Below, in pieces: positions 18,301 through 21,114 of a stretch of DNA of 26,512 bases (positions are counted from its first letter, which is position 1; each line of letters opens with the position of its first letter). Origin of the DNA: Cylindrotheca closterium. Lineage: Eukaryota > Bacillariophyta > Bacillariophyceae > Bacillariales > Bacillariaceae. The stretch is from contig CAKOGP040001524.1 of assembly GCA_933822405.4 (NCBI GenBank), forward strand, positions 1 through 26,512, written 5' to 3'. The notes beneath the pieces were generated by a model. It worked only from the letters and a program-made list of their open reading frames with translations, was not told the origin of the DNA and made no database searches. The translations under genes were made by a program, and so were the position numbers.

Positions 18301-21114
18301 TCCACTTGTCGGATCCGAAGTTGGAGTAGATGTCGGGCTGGAGGTCGGGGCGGATGTTGGCCCATCAGTTGGTTCCGATGTAGGTAGTCTAGTGGGTCCA
18401 CCTGTAGGTCCTCCTGTGGGTGGAGTTGTCGGGCTTGATGTTGGTCCAGAAGTAGGACCGCTGGTTGGTCCAGAAGTAGGACCGCTGGTTGGTCCAGAAG
18501 TAGGACCACTGGTTGGTCCAGAAGTAGGTACACTGGTAGGCCCGGAAGTTGGTCCTCTCGTTGGGTCACTGGTTGGTACAGATGTTGGCCCGCTGGTTGG
18601 CCCGCTAGTAGGAGATGATGTTGGCCCGCTGGTTGGTCCGGTAGTTGGATCACTGGTTGGAGCAGATGTTGGGCCAGCGGTTGGACCAGCTGTTGGACTG
18701 GAGGTAGGACCACTGGTGGGACCAGTAGGTCCTGAGGTAGGTCCATCGGTTTCGATCGACGGAGGCGCATCCTCAAGCCCAGTAGGTGCCTGACTGGGAA
18801 CATCACTGGGCGAGTCACTGGACAAACCAGTTGGTGTCTGACTGGGAACATCGCTAGGAGCATCACTCGAAAGTCCAGTAGGTGTCTGACTGGGAACATC
18901 GCTAGGAGCATCACTCGAAAGTCCAGTAGGTGCCTGACTGGGAACATCGCTAGGAGCATCACTCGAAAGTCCAGAAGGTGTCTGACTGGGAACATCGCTA
19001 GGAGCATCACTCGAAAGTCCAGTAGGTGTCTGACTGGGAACATCGCTAGGTACATCGCTCGAAAGTCCAGTAGGCGTCTGACTAGGAACATCACTGGGCG
19101 AGTCACTGGACAAACCAGTCGGTGTCTGACTAGGAACATCGCTAGGTGCATCACTCGAAAGTCCAGTAGGCGTCTGACTGGGAACATCGCTGGGCGAGTC
19201 ACTGGACAAACCAGTAGGCGTCTGACTTGGGACATCACTGGGTGTGTCACTGGATAGACCAGTTGGTGTCTGACTAGGAACATCACTGGGTGAGTCACTG
19301 GACAAACCGGTAGGTGTCTGACTGGGAACATCACTGGGCAAGTCACTGGACAAACCAGTAGGTGTCTGGCTGGGAACATCGCTAGGCATGTCACTGGATA
19401 CTCCGGTTGGTGTCTGACTTGGCACATCACTTGGCAAATCACTGTCTTCACCGGTGGGTGTCTGACTAGGAACATCACTAGGCATGTCACTCGCATATGG
19501 ACCAGTGGGTGCCTGACTAGGCACGTCACTTGGAGCATCAGAACCTCCACCAGTAGGGGCCTGACTAGGAACGTCACTAGGTGCGTCACTAGAAGGCCGC
19601 TCTTCCTGTCCTTCGAAGTCAGGGTTGAAGCCTGTGGGTTGCTCGGAAGGTTCCGCAGAAACGGAAGGCATCTCAGAGTGACAGAACTTTCCATTGTTCT
19701 TCTCCATATTACCGTAGCACATATCCTTTGTAGGAGAACTTGTAGAAAGTGCTCCAGCTGGAGCACTCGAGATGTACAAATGCGGAGCCAACGTTGTAGG
19801 AGCTAGTGTCGGTTCAGAATCGACAGTGGGCTCGTCGCAAAGCAAGGTGATGGTGTAGTAGGCAATTTTGTCCGGACTTCCCCAGCCTTTGCAACCTCGA
19901 ACGTTGGCTTGAGACCCAGAAAAAGAACCATCGTGAACAAAGATATCAATAGTTGCAGTGCCGCCGTCACAAGTTGCAGTATAAGTATTGACATCATCGA
20001 AATCAACCTCTTCCCGCTTATCTTGCTCGTTACAATACATATCACCATCGGGTTGATCGTACACGGGAGCAATCCAACTGATGGAATCCGTTGTTTTCCA
20101 CTTTTGAGTGATTGTGAAGGTGACGGAATTTCCACCATATCCGGTGACGGCTACGGTCCCTTCTGGCAAGGGTACGTCATCATCATTCTGGGTCACCACA
20201 ACAGAATCGGCCGACCCACCTCCTTGCTCAGCACCGACATCGCACAAGTTGCTGCCATCACAAGCCAATTCCAAGGAATAGAGAGCCACGTCTGTGTTCC
20301 AATCCGAGCAATCGTGGAAATCGCTTGCAGAGGCACCGACGAAGGTGCTATCTTGCACATACAAATCAAGTGAAGCCTTGCCTCCAATACACTCAGCTGT
20401 GAATTGAAGAGCGAACCCACCATCTACAGACGAGGTACGGTCTGCGAGATCGCAAGTCCTGCCACCTTTCTTGTACGCAGGCTGGACCCAGCCTACGGAA
20501 GTGGACTTCCATAGTTGGGTAATCTTGAAGGTTACAGAGCTGCCCTGAGAACCGACGACCTCCACTGCACCAGCAGGTAGTCCAACAGTTGAGTCCTCGG
20601 AGATGAGCTTGACCTCGCCTTCTTGCGAACAAAGAGAGACCTGGGAACTGCTGCTCGAAGCAACAGTAGCTGCCTGAGCACCAGGACGGCTGCCGCTTCC
20701 GGACATGGAGTTGGAACTCGCTCCGGTAAGCTTACGGCAGTCTGGGTCATCAGGATCTTCGAGACACTTGGAAGGCAAAGCTGCCTTTGGACCGCGCTTG
20801 GGCCCGGTGTAAGGCAGGTTGGGATTATGATTAACAGCAAGCCTGGGGTTTACGTTGACGGGAGAACAGAACTGGATCTTGTTCGGATCATCGTAGTCGC
20901 AATCCTGAGCCATATTGACCTTCTTCTCCTCTTGCTTCATTCCGAAGAAGCGGTAGAACCAAAAAGTCTTTTTCTCGACACGAGATTCGAGTTGACGAAG
21001 AAAACCCACAACTCCTCCCGTGGGTTCAGCTTCCACGCCACTGAGGCACAGAAACCCAAGGAGCACAAGGGCAATCAAGCGTCCACCCGATCCGGGTTTG
21101 ACTGCTAGTTTCAT
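322..21114 (-). CDS. Giant secreted PTSG-repeat mucin-like protein (6,930 aa)
   Basis: A single open frame of 20.8 kb with no intron needed. From the N terminus: signal peptide (residues 1-29), a short charged region, two related Cys domains A and B (about residues 157-430), 17 copies of a 16-residue PSDVPSQ repeat, then four blocks of PTSG tetrads broken by domains C, D and E, and a Cys-rich C-terminal region ending in CGPCEGGYGSVGK. There is no C-terminal hydrophobic segment, so I see no GPI or membrane anchor and infer a fully secreted product. Pro/Thr/Ser repeats of this kind are typical of heavily O-glycosylated mucin-like or cell-wall proteins, and diatom adhesives and wall proteins often carry them. 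A role in the extracellular matrix, adhesion or the frustule coat is inference. I chose the ATG at 21114 because it opens directly with a signal peptide; an in-frame ATG at 21234 would add 40 residues that bury it. Rough polypeptide mass is about 0.6 MDa. The exact repeat number may suffer from assembly collapse. Confidence 0.85.
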   Translation of the reverse strand: MKLAVKPGSGGRLIALVLLGFLCLSGVEAEPTGGVVGFLRQLESRVEKKTFWFYRFFGMKQEEKKVNMAQDCDYDDPNKIQFCSPVNVNPRLAVNHNPNLPYTGPKRGPKAALPSKCLEDPDDPDCRKLTGASSNSMSGSGSRPGAQAATVASSSSSQVSLCSQEGEVKLISEDSTVGLPAGAVEVVGSQGSSVTFKITQLWKSTSVGWVQPAYKKGGRTCDLADRTSSVDGGFALQFTAECIGGKASLDLYVQDSTFVGASASDFHDCSDWNTDVALYSLELACDGSNLCDVGAEQGGGSADSVVVTQNDDDVPLPEGTVAVTGYGGNSVTFTITQKWKTTDSISWIAPVYDQPDGDMYCNEQDKREEVDFDDVNTYTATCDGGTATIDIFVHDGSFSGSQANVRGCKGWGSPDKIAYYTITLLCDEPTVDSEPTLAPTTLAPHLYISSAPAGALSTSSPTKDMCYGNMEKNNGKFCHSEMPSVSAEPSEQPTGFNPDFEGQEERPSSDAPSDVPSQAPTGGGSDAPSDVPSQAPTGPYASDMPSDVPSQTPTGEDSDLPSDVPSQTPTGVSSDMPSDVPSQTPTGLSSDLPSDVPSQTPTGLSSDSPSDVPSQTPTGLSSDTPSDVPSQTPTGLSSDSPSDVPSQTPTGLSSDAPSDVPSQTPTGLSSDSPSDVPSQTPTGLSSDVPSDVPSQTPTGLSSDAPSDVPSQTPSGLSSDAPSDVPSQAPTGLSSDAPSDVPSQTPTGLSSDAPSDVPSQTPTGLSSDSPSDVPSQAPTGLEDAPPSIETDGPTSGPTGPTSGPTSSPTAGPTAGPTSAPTSDPTTGPTSGPTSSPTSGPTSGPTSVPTSDPTRGPTSGPTSVPTSGPTSGPTSGPTSGPTSGPTSGPTSGPTSSPTTPPTGGPTGGPTRLPTSEPTDGPTSAPTSSPTSTPTSDPTSGPTSGPSSGPTSEPTTGPTSGPTSEPTSGPTSEPTSGPTSKPTAGPTSGPTSGPSSGPTSVPTSGPTSGPTSGPTNGPTSSPTSGPTSGPTSVPTSDPTRGPTSGPSSGPTSGPTSRPTSGPTTGPTSGPTSMPTGGPTGGPTSLPTSGPTSGPTSAPTSGPTSVPTSGPTSGPTSAPTSGPTSGPTSGPTSGPTSAPTSGPTSGPTSGPTSGPTSGPTSGPTSGPTSGPTSGPTAGPTSGPTAGPTSEPTSGPTAGPTSGPTSGPTAGPTSGPTSGPTAGPTTGPTSGPTSGPTSGPTSAPTSGPTSAPTDGPTGGPTSLPTSGPTSGPTSGPTSLPTSGPTSGPTSRPTSGPTSGPTAGPTSGPTSGPTIGPTSGPTSVPTSGPTSGPTSGPTSGPTSVPTSGPTSGPTSGPTSGPTSGPTSGPTAGPTSGPTLGPTSEPTSGPTSGPTAGPTSGPTSGPTSGPTSEPTSGPTSGPTISSPPSPCIYKAEEKIVGEIGNGPEECADKDNMIDLDEDDLPIQIIDQSQDGDEVTFKIIQNFYDGIIKKVALNYNRGPVDIACDVNSDVSTEWSETYTAVCIGGKATVKIYLHFCESDDTDCDYCAVPDNMDDYLALSVELDCYEICETEGPTTGPTSGPTSEPTSGPTSGPTTGPTSGPTTGPTSVPTSGPTSGPTTGPTSGPTSGPTTGPTSGPTSGPTSGPTTGPTSGPTSGPTSGPTSGPTSGPTSGPTSGPTSGPTSGPTSGPTSGPTSGPTSGPTSGPTSGPTSGPTSAPTGGPTGGPTSLPTSGPTSGPTSGPTSMPTSAPTSGPTSGPTSGPTLGPTSGPTSGPTSGPTSGPTSGPTSGPTSGPTSGPTSGPTSGPTSGPTSGPTSGPTSGPTSGPTSGPTSGPTSGPTSGPTSGPTSGPTSAPTSGPTSGPTSDPTSGPTSAPTSGPTGGPTSLPTSGPTSGPTSGPTSLPTSGPTSGPTSGPTSGPTSGPTSGPTSGPTSRPTSGPTSGPTSGPTSGPTSGPTSGPTSGPTSGPTSGPTSGPTSGPTSGPTSAPTSGPTSGPTSGPTSGPTSGPTSGPTSGPTSGPTSGPTSGPTSGPTSGPTSGPTGSPTSHPTSGPTSGPTSQPTSGPTSEPTGGPTGGPTSLPTSGPTTGPTSGPTTGPTSRPTSRPTSGPSSGPTSGPTSGPTSGPTSGPTSGPTSGPTSRPTSGPTSGPTSGPTSGPTSGPTSGPTSGPTSGPTSGPTSGPTSGPTSGPTSGPTSGPTSGPTSGPTSGPTSGPTSAPTSGPTSGPTSGPTSGPTSGPTLGPTSGPTSGPTSAPTGGPTGGPTSLPTSGPTSGPTSGPTSGPTSGPTSGPTSGPTSGPTSGPTSGPTSGPTSGPTSGPTSGPTSGPTSGPTSGPTSGPTSGPTSGPTSGPTTGPTSGPTSGPTSGPTSGPTSGPTSGPTSGPTSGPTSGPTSGPTSGPTSSPTSQPTSGPTSGPTGQPTSRPTSGPTSGPTSGPTGGPTSLPTSGPTSGPTSGPTSGPTSGPTSGPTSGPTSGPTSGPTSGPTNGPTSGPTSGPTSGPTSGPTSGPTSGPTSGPTSGPTSGPTSGPTSGPTSGPTSGPTSGPTSGPTSGPTSGPTSGPTSGPTSGPSSGPTSGPTSGPTSGPTSAPTSGPTSGPTSGPTSGPTSGPTSVPTSGPTSGPTSAPTGGPTGGPTSLPTSGPTSGPTSGPTSLPTSGPTSGPTSGPTSGPTSGPTSGPTSGPTSGPTSGPTSGPTSGPTSGPTSGPTSGPTSGPTSGPTSGPTSGPTSGPTSGPTSGPTSGPTSGPTSGPTSGPTSGPTSGPTSGPTSGPTSGPTSGPTSGPTSGPTSRPTSGPTSGPTSGPTSGPTSGPTSSPTSQPTSGPTSGPTGQPTSGPTSGPTSGPTDGPTGGPTSLPTSGPTSGPTSGPTSGPTSGPTSGPTSGPTSGPTSGPTSGPTSGPTSGPTSGPTSRPTSGPTSGPTSGPTSGPTSGPTSGPTSGPTSGPTSGPTSGPTSGPTSGPTSGPTSGPTSGPTSGPTSGPTSGPTSGPTSGPTSGPTSGPTSGPTSGPTSGPTSAPTSGPTSGPTSGPTSVPTSGPTSGPTSAPTAGPTGGPTSLPTSGPTSGPTSGPTSLPTSGPTSGPTSGPTSGPTSGPTSGPTSGPTSGPTSGPTSGPTSGPTSGPTSGPTSGPTSGPTSGPTSGPTSGPTSGPTSGPTSGPTSGPTSGPTSGPTSGPTSGPTSGPTSGPTSGPTSGPTSGPTSGPTSGPTSRPTSGPTSGPTSGPTSGPTSGPTSSPTSQPTSGPTSGPTGQPTSGPTSGPTSGPTDGPTGGPTSLPTSGPTSGPTSGPTSGPTSGPTSGPTSGPTSGPTSGPTSGPTSGPTSGPTSGPTSRPTSGPTSGPTSGPTSGPTSGPTSGPTSGPTSGPTSGPTSGPTSGPTSGPTSGPTSGPTSGPTSGPTSGPTSGPTSGPTSGPTSGPTSGPTSGPTSGPTSGPTSAPTSGPTSGPTSGPTSVPTSGPTSGPTSAPTAGPTGGPTSLPTSGPTSGPTSGPTSLPTSGPTSGPTSGPTSGPTSGPTSGPTSGPTSGPTSGPTSGPTSGPTSGPTSGPTSGPTSGPTSGPTSGPTSGPTSGPTSGPTSGPTSGPTSGPTSGPTSGPTSGPTSGPTSGPTSGPTSGPTSGPTSGPTSGPTSRPTSGPTSGPTSGPTSGPTSGPTSSPTSQPTSGPTSGPTGQPTSGPTSGPTSGPTDGPTGGPTSLPTSGPTSGPTSGPTSGPTSGPTSGPTSGPTSGPTSGPTSGPTSRPTSGPTSGPTSGPTSGPTSGPTSGPTSGPTSGPTSGPTSGPTSGPTSGPTSGPTSGPTSGPTSGPTSGPTSGPTSGPTSGPTSGPTSGPSSGPTSGPSSGPTSQPTSGPTSGPTSGPTSGPTSGPTSGPTSGPTTSSPPSPCIYRAEENLVGETGNGPKECADKHNMIDLEEDDLPIQIIDQSQDGDEVTFKIIQNFYDGIIKKVALNYNRGPVDIACDVNSDVSTEWSETYTAVCIGGKATVKIYLHFCESDDTDCDYCAPPDNLDDYLALSVELDCYEICETEGPTSGPTSGPTSIPTSGPTSGPTSGPTSVPTSGPTSGPTSGPTSGPTSGPTSGPTSGPTSGPTSGPTSGPTSGPTSGPTSGPTSGPTSGPTSGPTSGPTSGPTSGPTSGPTSGPTSGPTSGPTSAPTSGPTSGPTSGPTSGPTSGPTSGPTSAPTSEPTSGPTSGPTSGPTSAPTGGPTGGPTSLPTSGPTSGPTSGPTSGPTSGPTSGPTSGPTSGPTSGPTSGPTSGPTSGPTSGPTSGPTSGPTSGPTSGPTSGPTSGPTSGPTSGPTSGPTSGPTSGPTSGPTSGPTSGPTSGPTSGPTSGPTSGPTSGPTSSPTSHPTSGPTSGPTGEPTSTPTSGPTSAPTDGPTGGPTSLPTSGPTSGPTSGPTSGPTSSPTSTPTSGPTLGPTSGPTSGPTSGPTSRPTSGPTSGPTSGPTSGPTSGPTSSPTSQPTSGPTSGPTSGPTSGPTSGPTSGPTSEPTSGPTSGPTSGPTSGPTSGPTSGPTSGPTSGPTSGPTSGPTSGPTSGPTSGPTTGPTSEPTSGPTSGPTSAPTGGPTGGPTSLPTSGPTSGPTSGPTSGPTSGPTSGPTSGPTSGPTSGPTSGPTSGPTSGPTSGPTSGPTSGPTSGPTSGPTSGPTSGPTSGPTSGPTSGPTSGPTSGPTSGPTSGPTSGPTAGPTSGPTSGPTSGPTSGPTSVPTSGPTSAPTSGPTSEPTSGPTSRPTSGPTTGPTGGPTSLPTSGPTSGPTSTPTSGPTSGPTSGPTRGPTSGPTSGPTSGPTSGPTSGPTSGPTSGPTSGPTSAPTSGPTSEPTSGPTSGPTSGPTSGPTSGPTSGPTSSPTSGPTSGPTSGPTSGPTSGPTSGPTSGPTSGPTSEPTSRPTSGPTSGPTSTPTSGPTSRPTSAPTGGPTSLPTSGPTSGPTSGPTSVPTSEPTSGPTSVPTSGPTSGPTSGPTSVPTSSPTSGPTSGPSSGPTSGPTSGPTSGPTSGPTSRPTSGPTSGPTSGPTSGPTSGPTSGPTSGPTSGPTSVPTSGPTSGPTSGPTSSPTSAPTSGPTSGPTSEPTSTPTSGPTSSPTRVCDYVYVDFTYNDQLQATEANTAVGVDDYILYGFKVNVNGNGVGAVSDEASFVNIGDGAVCLAVVNSYETAPIGNPEEVDFIEGGQVVLTFSPEVDEFFELELWNGDGATITVTTFVDGEYIETSMVVEAAAASSGNSKVAVNLETLNVVVVQIQFVKAGALCGVKICYDDDKTPPPDGVHWPVEPPPTSGPTSAPTGGPTGGPTSIPTSGPTSGPTSGPTSVPTSGPTSGPTSGPTSAPTSGPTSGPTSGPTSGPTAGPTSGPTSGPTSGPTSGPTSGPTSGPTSGPTSGPTSGPTSGPTSGPTSGPTSGPTSGPTSGPTSGPTSGPTSGPTSGPTSGPTSGPTSGPTSVPTSGPTSGPTSEPTSAPTGGPTSLPTSGPTSGPTSGPTSLPTSGPTSGPTAGPTSGPTSGPTSGPTSGPTSGPTSGPTSGPTSGPTSGPTSGPTSGPTSGPTSGPTSGPTSGPTSGPTSGPTSGPTSGPTSGPTSGPTSGPTSGPTSGPTSGPTSGPTSRPTSGPTSGPTSGPTSRPTSGPTGGPTSLPTSGPTSGPTSGPTSLPTSGPTSGPTTGPTSGPTSGPTSGPTSGPTSGPTSGPTSGPTSGPTSGPTSGPTSGPTSGPTSGPTSEPTSGPTSGPTSGPTSVPTSGPTSGPTSVPTSGPTSGPTSVPTSGPTSGPTSVPTSGPTSGPTVGPTSSPTSAPTSGPTSAPTLEPTSEPTGGPTGGPTSLPTSGPTSGPTSGPTSEPTSGPTSTPTSGPTSGPTSGPTTGPTSGPTSGPTSGPTSGPTSGPTSGPTSGPTSGPTSGPTSGPTSGPTSGPTSGPTSEPTSEPTSEPTSGPTSEPTSGPTSGPTSGPTGKPTSGPTSGPTSAPTDGPTGGPTSLPTSGPTSGPTSGPTSRPTSGPTSGPTSGPTSGPTSGPTSGPTSGPTSGPTSGPTSGPTSGPTSGPTSGPTSGPTSGPSSGPTSGPTSGPTSGPTSGPTSGPTSGPTGEPTSGPTSGPTSAPTDGPTGGPTSLPTSGPTSGPTSGPTSGPTSGPTSGPTSGPTSGPTSGPTSGPTSGPTSGPTSGPTSGPTSGPTSGPTSGPTSEPTSGPTSGPTSGPTSEPTSGPTSGPTSGPTSGPTSGPTLGPTSGPTSGPTSGPTSSPTSHPTSGPTSAPTLEPTAKPTGGPTGGPTSLPTSGPTSGPTSGPTSEPTSVPTSGPTSRPTSGPTSRPTSGPTSGPTSGPTSGPTSGPTSGPTSGPTSGPTSGPTSGPTSGPTSKPTSGPSSGPTSEPTSGPTSGPTSGPTSGPTSGPTSGPTGEPTSGPTSGPTSAPTDGPTGGPTSLPTSGPTSGPTSGPTSGPTSGPTSGPTSGPTSGPTSGPTSGPTSGPTLGPTSGPTSGPTSEPTSGPTSGPTSGPTSSPTSAPTDGPTSTPTTDPTSGPTSGPTVGSEPTSAPTEGPTGGPTSLPTSGPTSEPTSGPTAGPTSGPTTGPTSGPTSGPTSEPTSGPTSAPTEGPTSGPTSGPTSGPTSGPTSGPTSDPTSGPTSGPTSGPTSDPTSGPTSRPTSAPTDGPTGGPTSLPTTGPTSGPTSGPTSQPTSGPTTAPTSGPTSIPTSAPTSVPTSGPTTVPTSEPTSGPTSGPTSSPTFGPTSAPTSSPTTSPTSGPTSSPTFAPTSGPTSAPTSSPTSGPTSGEQDDTAGQSMSASAASISSYTGCFSGPVVKHASGSECATNFMPITMIRKAADDDETSSVQFRANAAQTVKFTHQSGVLQTEVINDNNLDEMIMHAKCSGDPSVSESVSVTVGLCTYDIDIPCNKDDMCEERRRMHDEAFTRESFGDDGNDEEDVPYCLAEDFPCEGEEDNMVYVCHYIPRQGYQTFCVPEADTVILGFYPHDYCGPCEGGYGSVGK
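325..975 (-). other. Cys-rich C-terminal region of the giant protein
   Basis: About 217 non-repetitive residues starting near EQDDTAGQ. The first part is Ser/Ala-rich, then mixed beta-like segments (SVQFRANAAQTVKFTHQ, SVSVTVGLCTYDIDIPC), then an acidic stretch, and finally a compact Cys-rich tail with landmarks YCLAEDFPCEGEEDNMVYVC, GYQTFCVPEADT and HDYCGPC. The even spacing of cysteines suggests a small disulfide-bonded module. The absence of a hydrophobic tail argues against GPI anchoring. I cannot assign a named domain. Confidence 0.65.
976..5400 (-). repeat. PTSG tetrad block 4 (about 1,475 residues)
   Basis: A 12-bp periodic PTSG array with ten punctuation motifs and frequent E, V, R, D and A variants. 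A segment near 1990-2140 (TAGTTGGAAGACTTGTTGG onward) recurs about 924 bp away near 2915-3070 and again near 3325, giving a second higher-order repeat, less perfect than the 1,248-bp one. Towards the C terminus (976-1260) the array decays into PTSxPTTxPT variants, including PTF, PTI and PTM tetrads. At about 1690-1707 the tetrad register is broken once by PTVGSEPT, a six-residue spacing. Confidence 0.9.
3926..4069 (-). repeat. 36-bp array, 4 copies
   Basis: Four 36-bp units beginning GTTGGGACGCTAGTTGGACC, each three tetrads including the variant PTSV. The only difference is AA/AG near the unit end (CCTGAA in the first, CCTGAG in the rest), a synonymous change. It is followed at about 4090-4200 by a 24-bp array of GGTCCACTGGTAGGCCCTGA units. 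Confidence 0.85.
5405..5952 (-). other. Domain E: unique globular domain, unrelated to A-D
   Basis: About 183 residues between PTSG blocks 3 and 4, starting CDYVYVDFTYND and ending near KICYDDDKTPPPDG. It is rich in Val, Phe and Asp with alternating patterns that suggest beta sheets (EEVDFIEGGQVVLTF, FELELWNGDGATITVTTF, LNVVVVQIQFV). It has four cysteines, at its first residue, in AVCLAV, and in GALCGVKIC. It has none of the A-D landmarks and occurs once. I do not recognise the family; a lectin-like or jelly-roll fold is possible but is only a guess from strand spacing. Confidence 0.65.
7171..7478 (-). repeat. 24-bp array, about 12-13 copies
   Basis: A run of 24-bp units, each two tetrads, of the form GGACCGCTGG(T/G)TGGTCCGGAA plus GTA. 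Neighbouring copies differ only at one or two synonymous positions (GTT, GTA, GTG, GTC and CCG/CCA). The variants are grouped in runs rather than scattered, as expected for stepwise copying of adjacent units. Confidence 0.85.
8339..8434 (-). repeat. Perfect 12-bp array, 8 copies
   Basis: Eight identical GGTCCAGATGTT units with no base change, followed to about 8550 by 12-bp and 24-bp alternations with GGTCCGCTAGTT. This is the shortest perfect period in the window and the simplest illustration of the basic 12-bp unit. It is a likely length-polymorphic minisatellite. Confidence 0.9.
9117..9546 (-). other. Domain D: fourth copy of the Cys-containing domain
   Basis: About 143 residues between PTSG blocks 2 and 3, starting PSPCIYRAEEN and ending LDCYEICETEG. 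It differs from domain C by about ten residues, mostly near the ends (for example YRAEENLVGET versus YKAEEKIVGEI, and CAPPDNLDD versus CAVPDNMDD), while the central half is identical in DNA. It lies 7,302 bp from domain C. It has the same nine or so cysteines and the family landmarks VTFKIIQ, CIGGKAT and LSVELDC. Confidence 0.75.
10005..13268 (-). repeat. 1,248-bp near-perfect tandem higher-order repeat, about 2.6 copies
   Basis: Shifting the sequence by 1,248 bp (104 tetrads) aligns 10005-12020 with 11253-13268. I found no mismatch in the stretches I compared by eye. Each unit holds two punctuation motifs, one with CCGCCAGTGGG (near 10108, 11356, 12604) and one with CCTCCTGTTGG (near 10750, 11998, 13246). 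Upstream of 10005 the match continues with 36 bp missing from the first copy; downstream of 13268 the third copy diverges by insertions and substitutions. This is recent unequal exchange, or possibly an assembly duplication. Confidence 0.85.
13981..14160 (-). repeat. 60-bp array, 3 copies
   Basis: Three consecutive 60-bp units (five tetrads each) that differ at one base: the middle copy has CAGTAG where the others have CAGAAG, turning a Ser codon into a Thr codon on the coding strand. It is a local homogenised patch inside block 2. Confidence 0.85.
15581..15748 (-). repeat. 24-bp array, about 7 copies
   Basis: Seven consecutive 24-bp units (two tetrads) of the form GGTCCAGATGTAGGCCCTGA plus AGTG. 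The last carries CGTG instead. The match between copies includes synonymous positions, so this is a young expansion within block 2. Confidence 0.85.
16419..16848 (-). other. Domain C: third copy of the Cys-containing domain
   Basis: About 143 residues set between PTSG blocks 1 and 2, starting PSPCIYKAEEK and ending LDCYEICETEG. It carries the family landmarks EVTFKIIQ, IACDV, YTAVCIGGKATVKIYLH, DYCAVPDN and LSVELDC, plus extra cysteines (about nine in all) that domains A and B lack. It is nearly identical to domain D, including about 220 bp without a nucleotide difference, which points to recent duplication or gene conversion. The role is unknown; its position suggests a folded node along a flexible mucin chain. 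Confidence 0.75.
16862..18758 (-). repeat. PTSG tetrad block 1 (about 630 residues)
   Basis: A 12-bp periodic array encoding PT(S/A/T)x tetrads, with x mostly G but often S, A, E, D, V, L, R or K. It is the most diverged of the four blocks, particularly at its N-terminal end (near 18300-18758), where PTSSPTS, PTSDPT and PTTPPT variants are common. Loss of uniformity at this edge is what repeat turnover by unequal exchange predicts, since edges homogenise least. It contains three of the GPTGGPT(S/R)LPT punctuation motifs. Confidence 0.9.
18778..19593 (-). repeat. 17 x 48-bp tandem repeat encoding SDxPSDVPSQTPTGLS
   Basis: Seventeen 48-bp units, each coding for 16 residues with the consensus SDxPSDVPSQTPTGLS, where x is A, S, V, L, M or T. 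The first four copies (N-terminal side, 19400-19593) differ most at their last positions; the inner ones are nearly alike. It is more acidic (two Asp per unit) than the PTSG blocks, so it may form a distinct, perhaps cation-binding or extended, stalk. PSD.PS repeats of this type are common in diatom secreted proteins. The function is not known. Confidence 0.9.
19829..20215 (-). other. Domain B: second copy of the Cys-containing domain
   Basis: About 130 residues, following domain A after a short Gly/Ser linker. Landmarks in order: VTFTITQKWK, a Cys-Asn (MYCNE), CDGGTATIDIFVHDGSF, GCKGW, and ITLLCDE. It matches domain A strand by strand with moderate divergence, so the A/B pair is an old tandem duplication. 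It lacks the extra cysteines at the ends of domain A and keeps only the four family cysteines. The function is unknown. Confidence 0.7.
20240..20645 (-). other. Domain A: Cys-containing beta-rich domain, first copy
   Basis: About 135 residues between the Ser-rich N-terminal linker and domain B. It alternates hydrophobic and polar residues as beta strands would. Recognisable landmarks are SVTFKITQLWK, a Cys-Asp (RTCDLAD), CIGGKASLDLYVQD, HDCSDW, and a closing SLELACD. The same landmarks recur in domains B, C and D, so these four form one family. I cannot name the fold. The four shared Cys positions would allow two disulfides. Confidence 0.7.
21028..21114 (-). other. Signal peptide of the giant protein
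   Basis: Residues 1-29 after the chosen Met show a basic n-region (MKLAVKPGSGGR), a hydrophobic core (LIALVLLGFLCLSG) and an Ala at the likely cleavage site (VEA before EPTGG). The sequence predicts entry into the ER. The next residue after the core is not a run of basic Ser-rich sequence, so I do not read it as a bipartite plastid signal. Confidence 0.8.
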
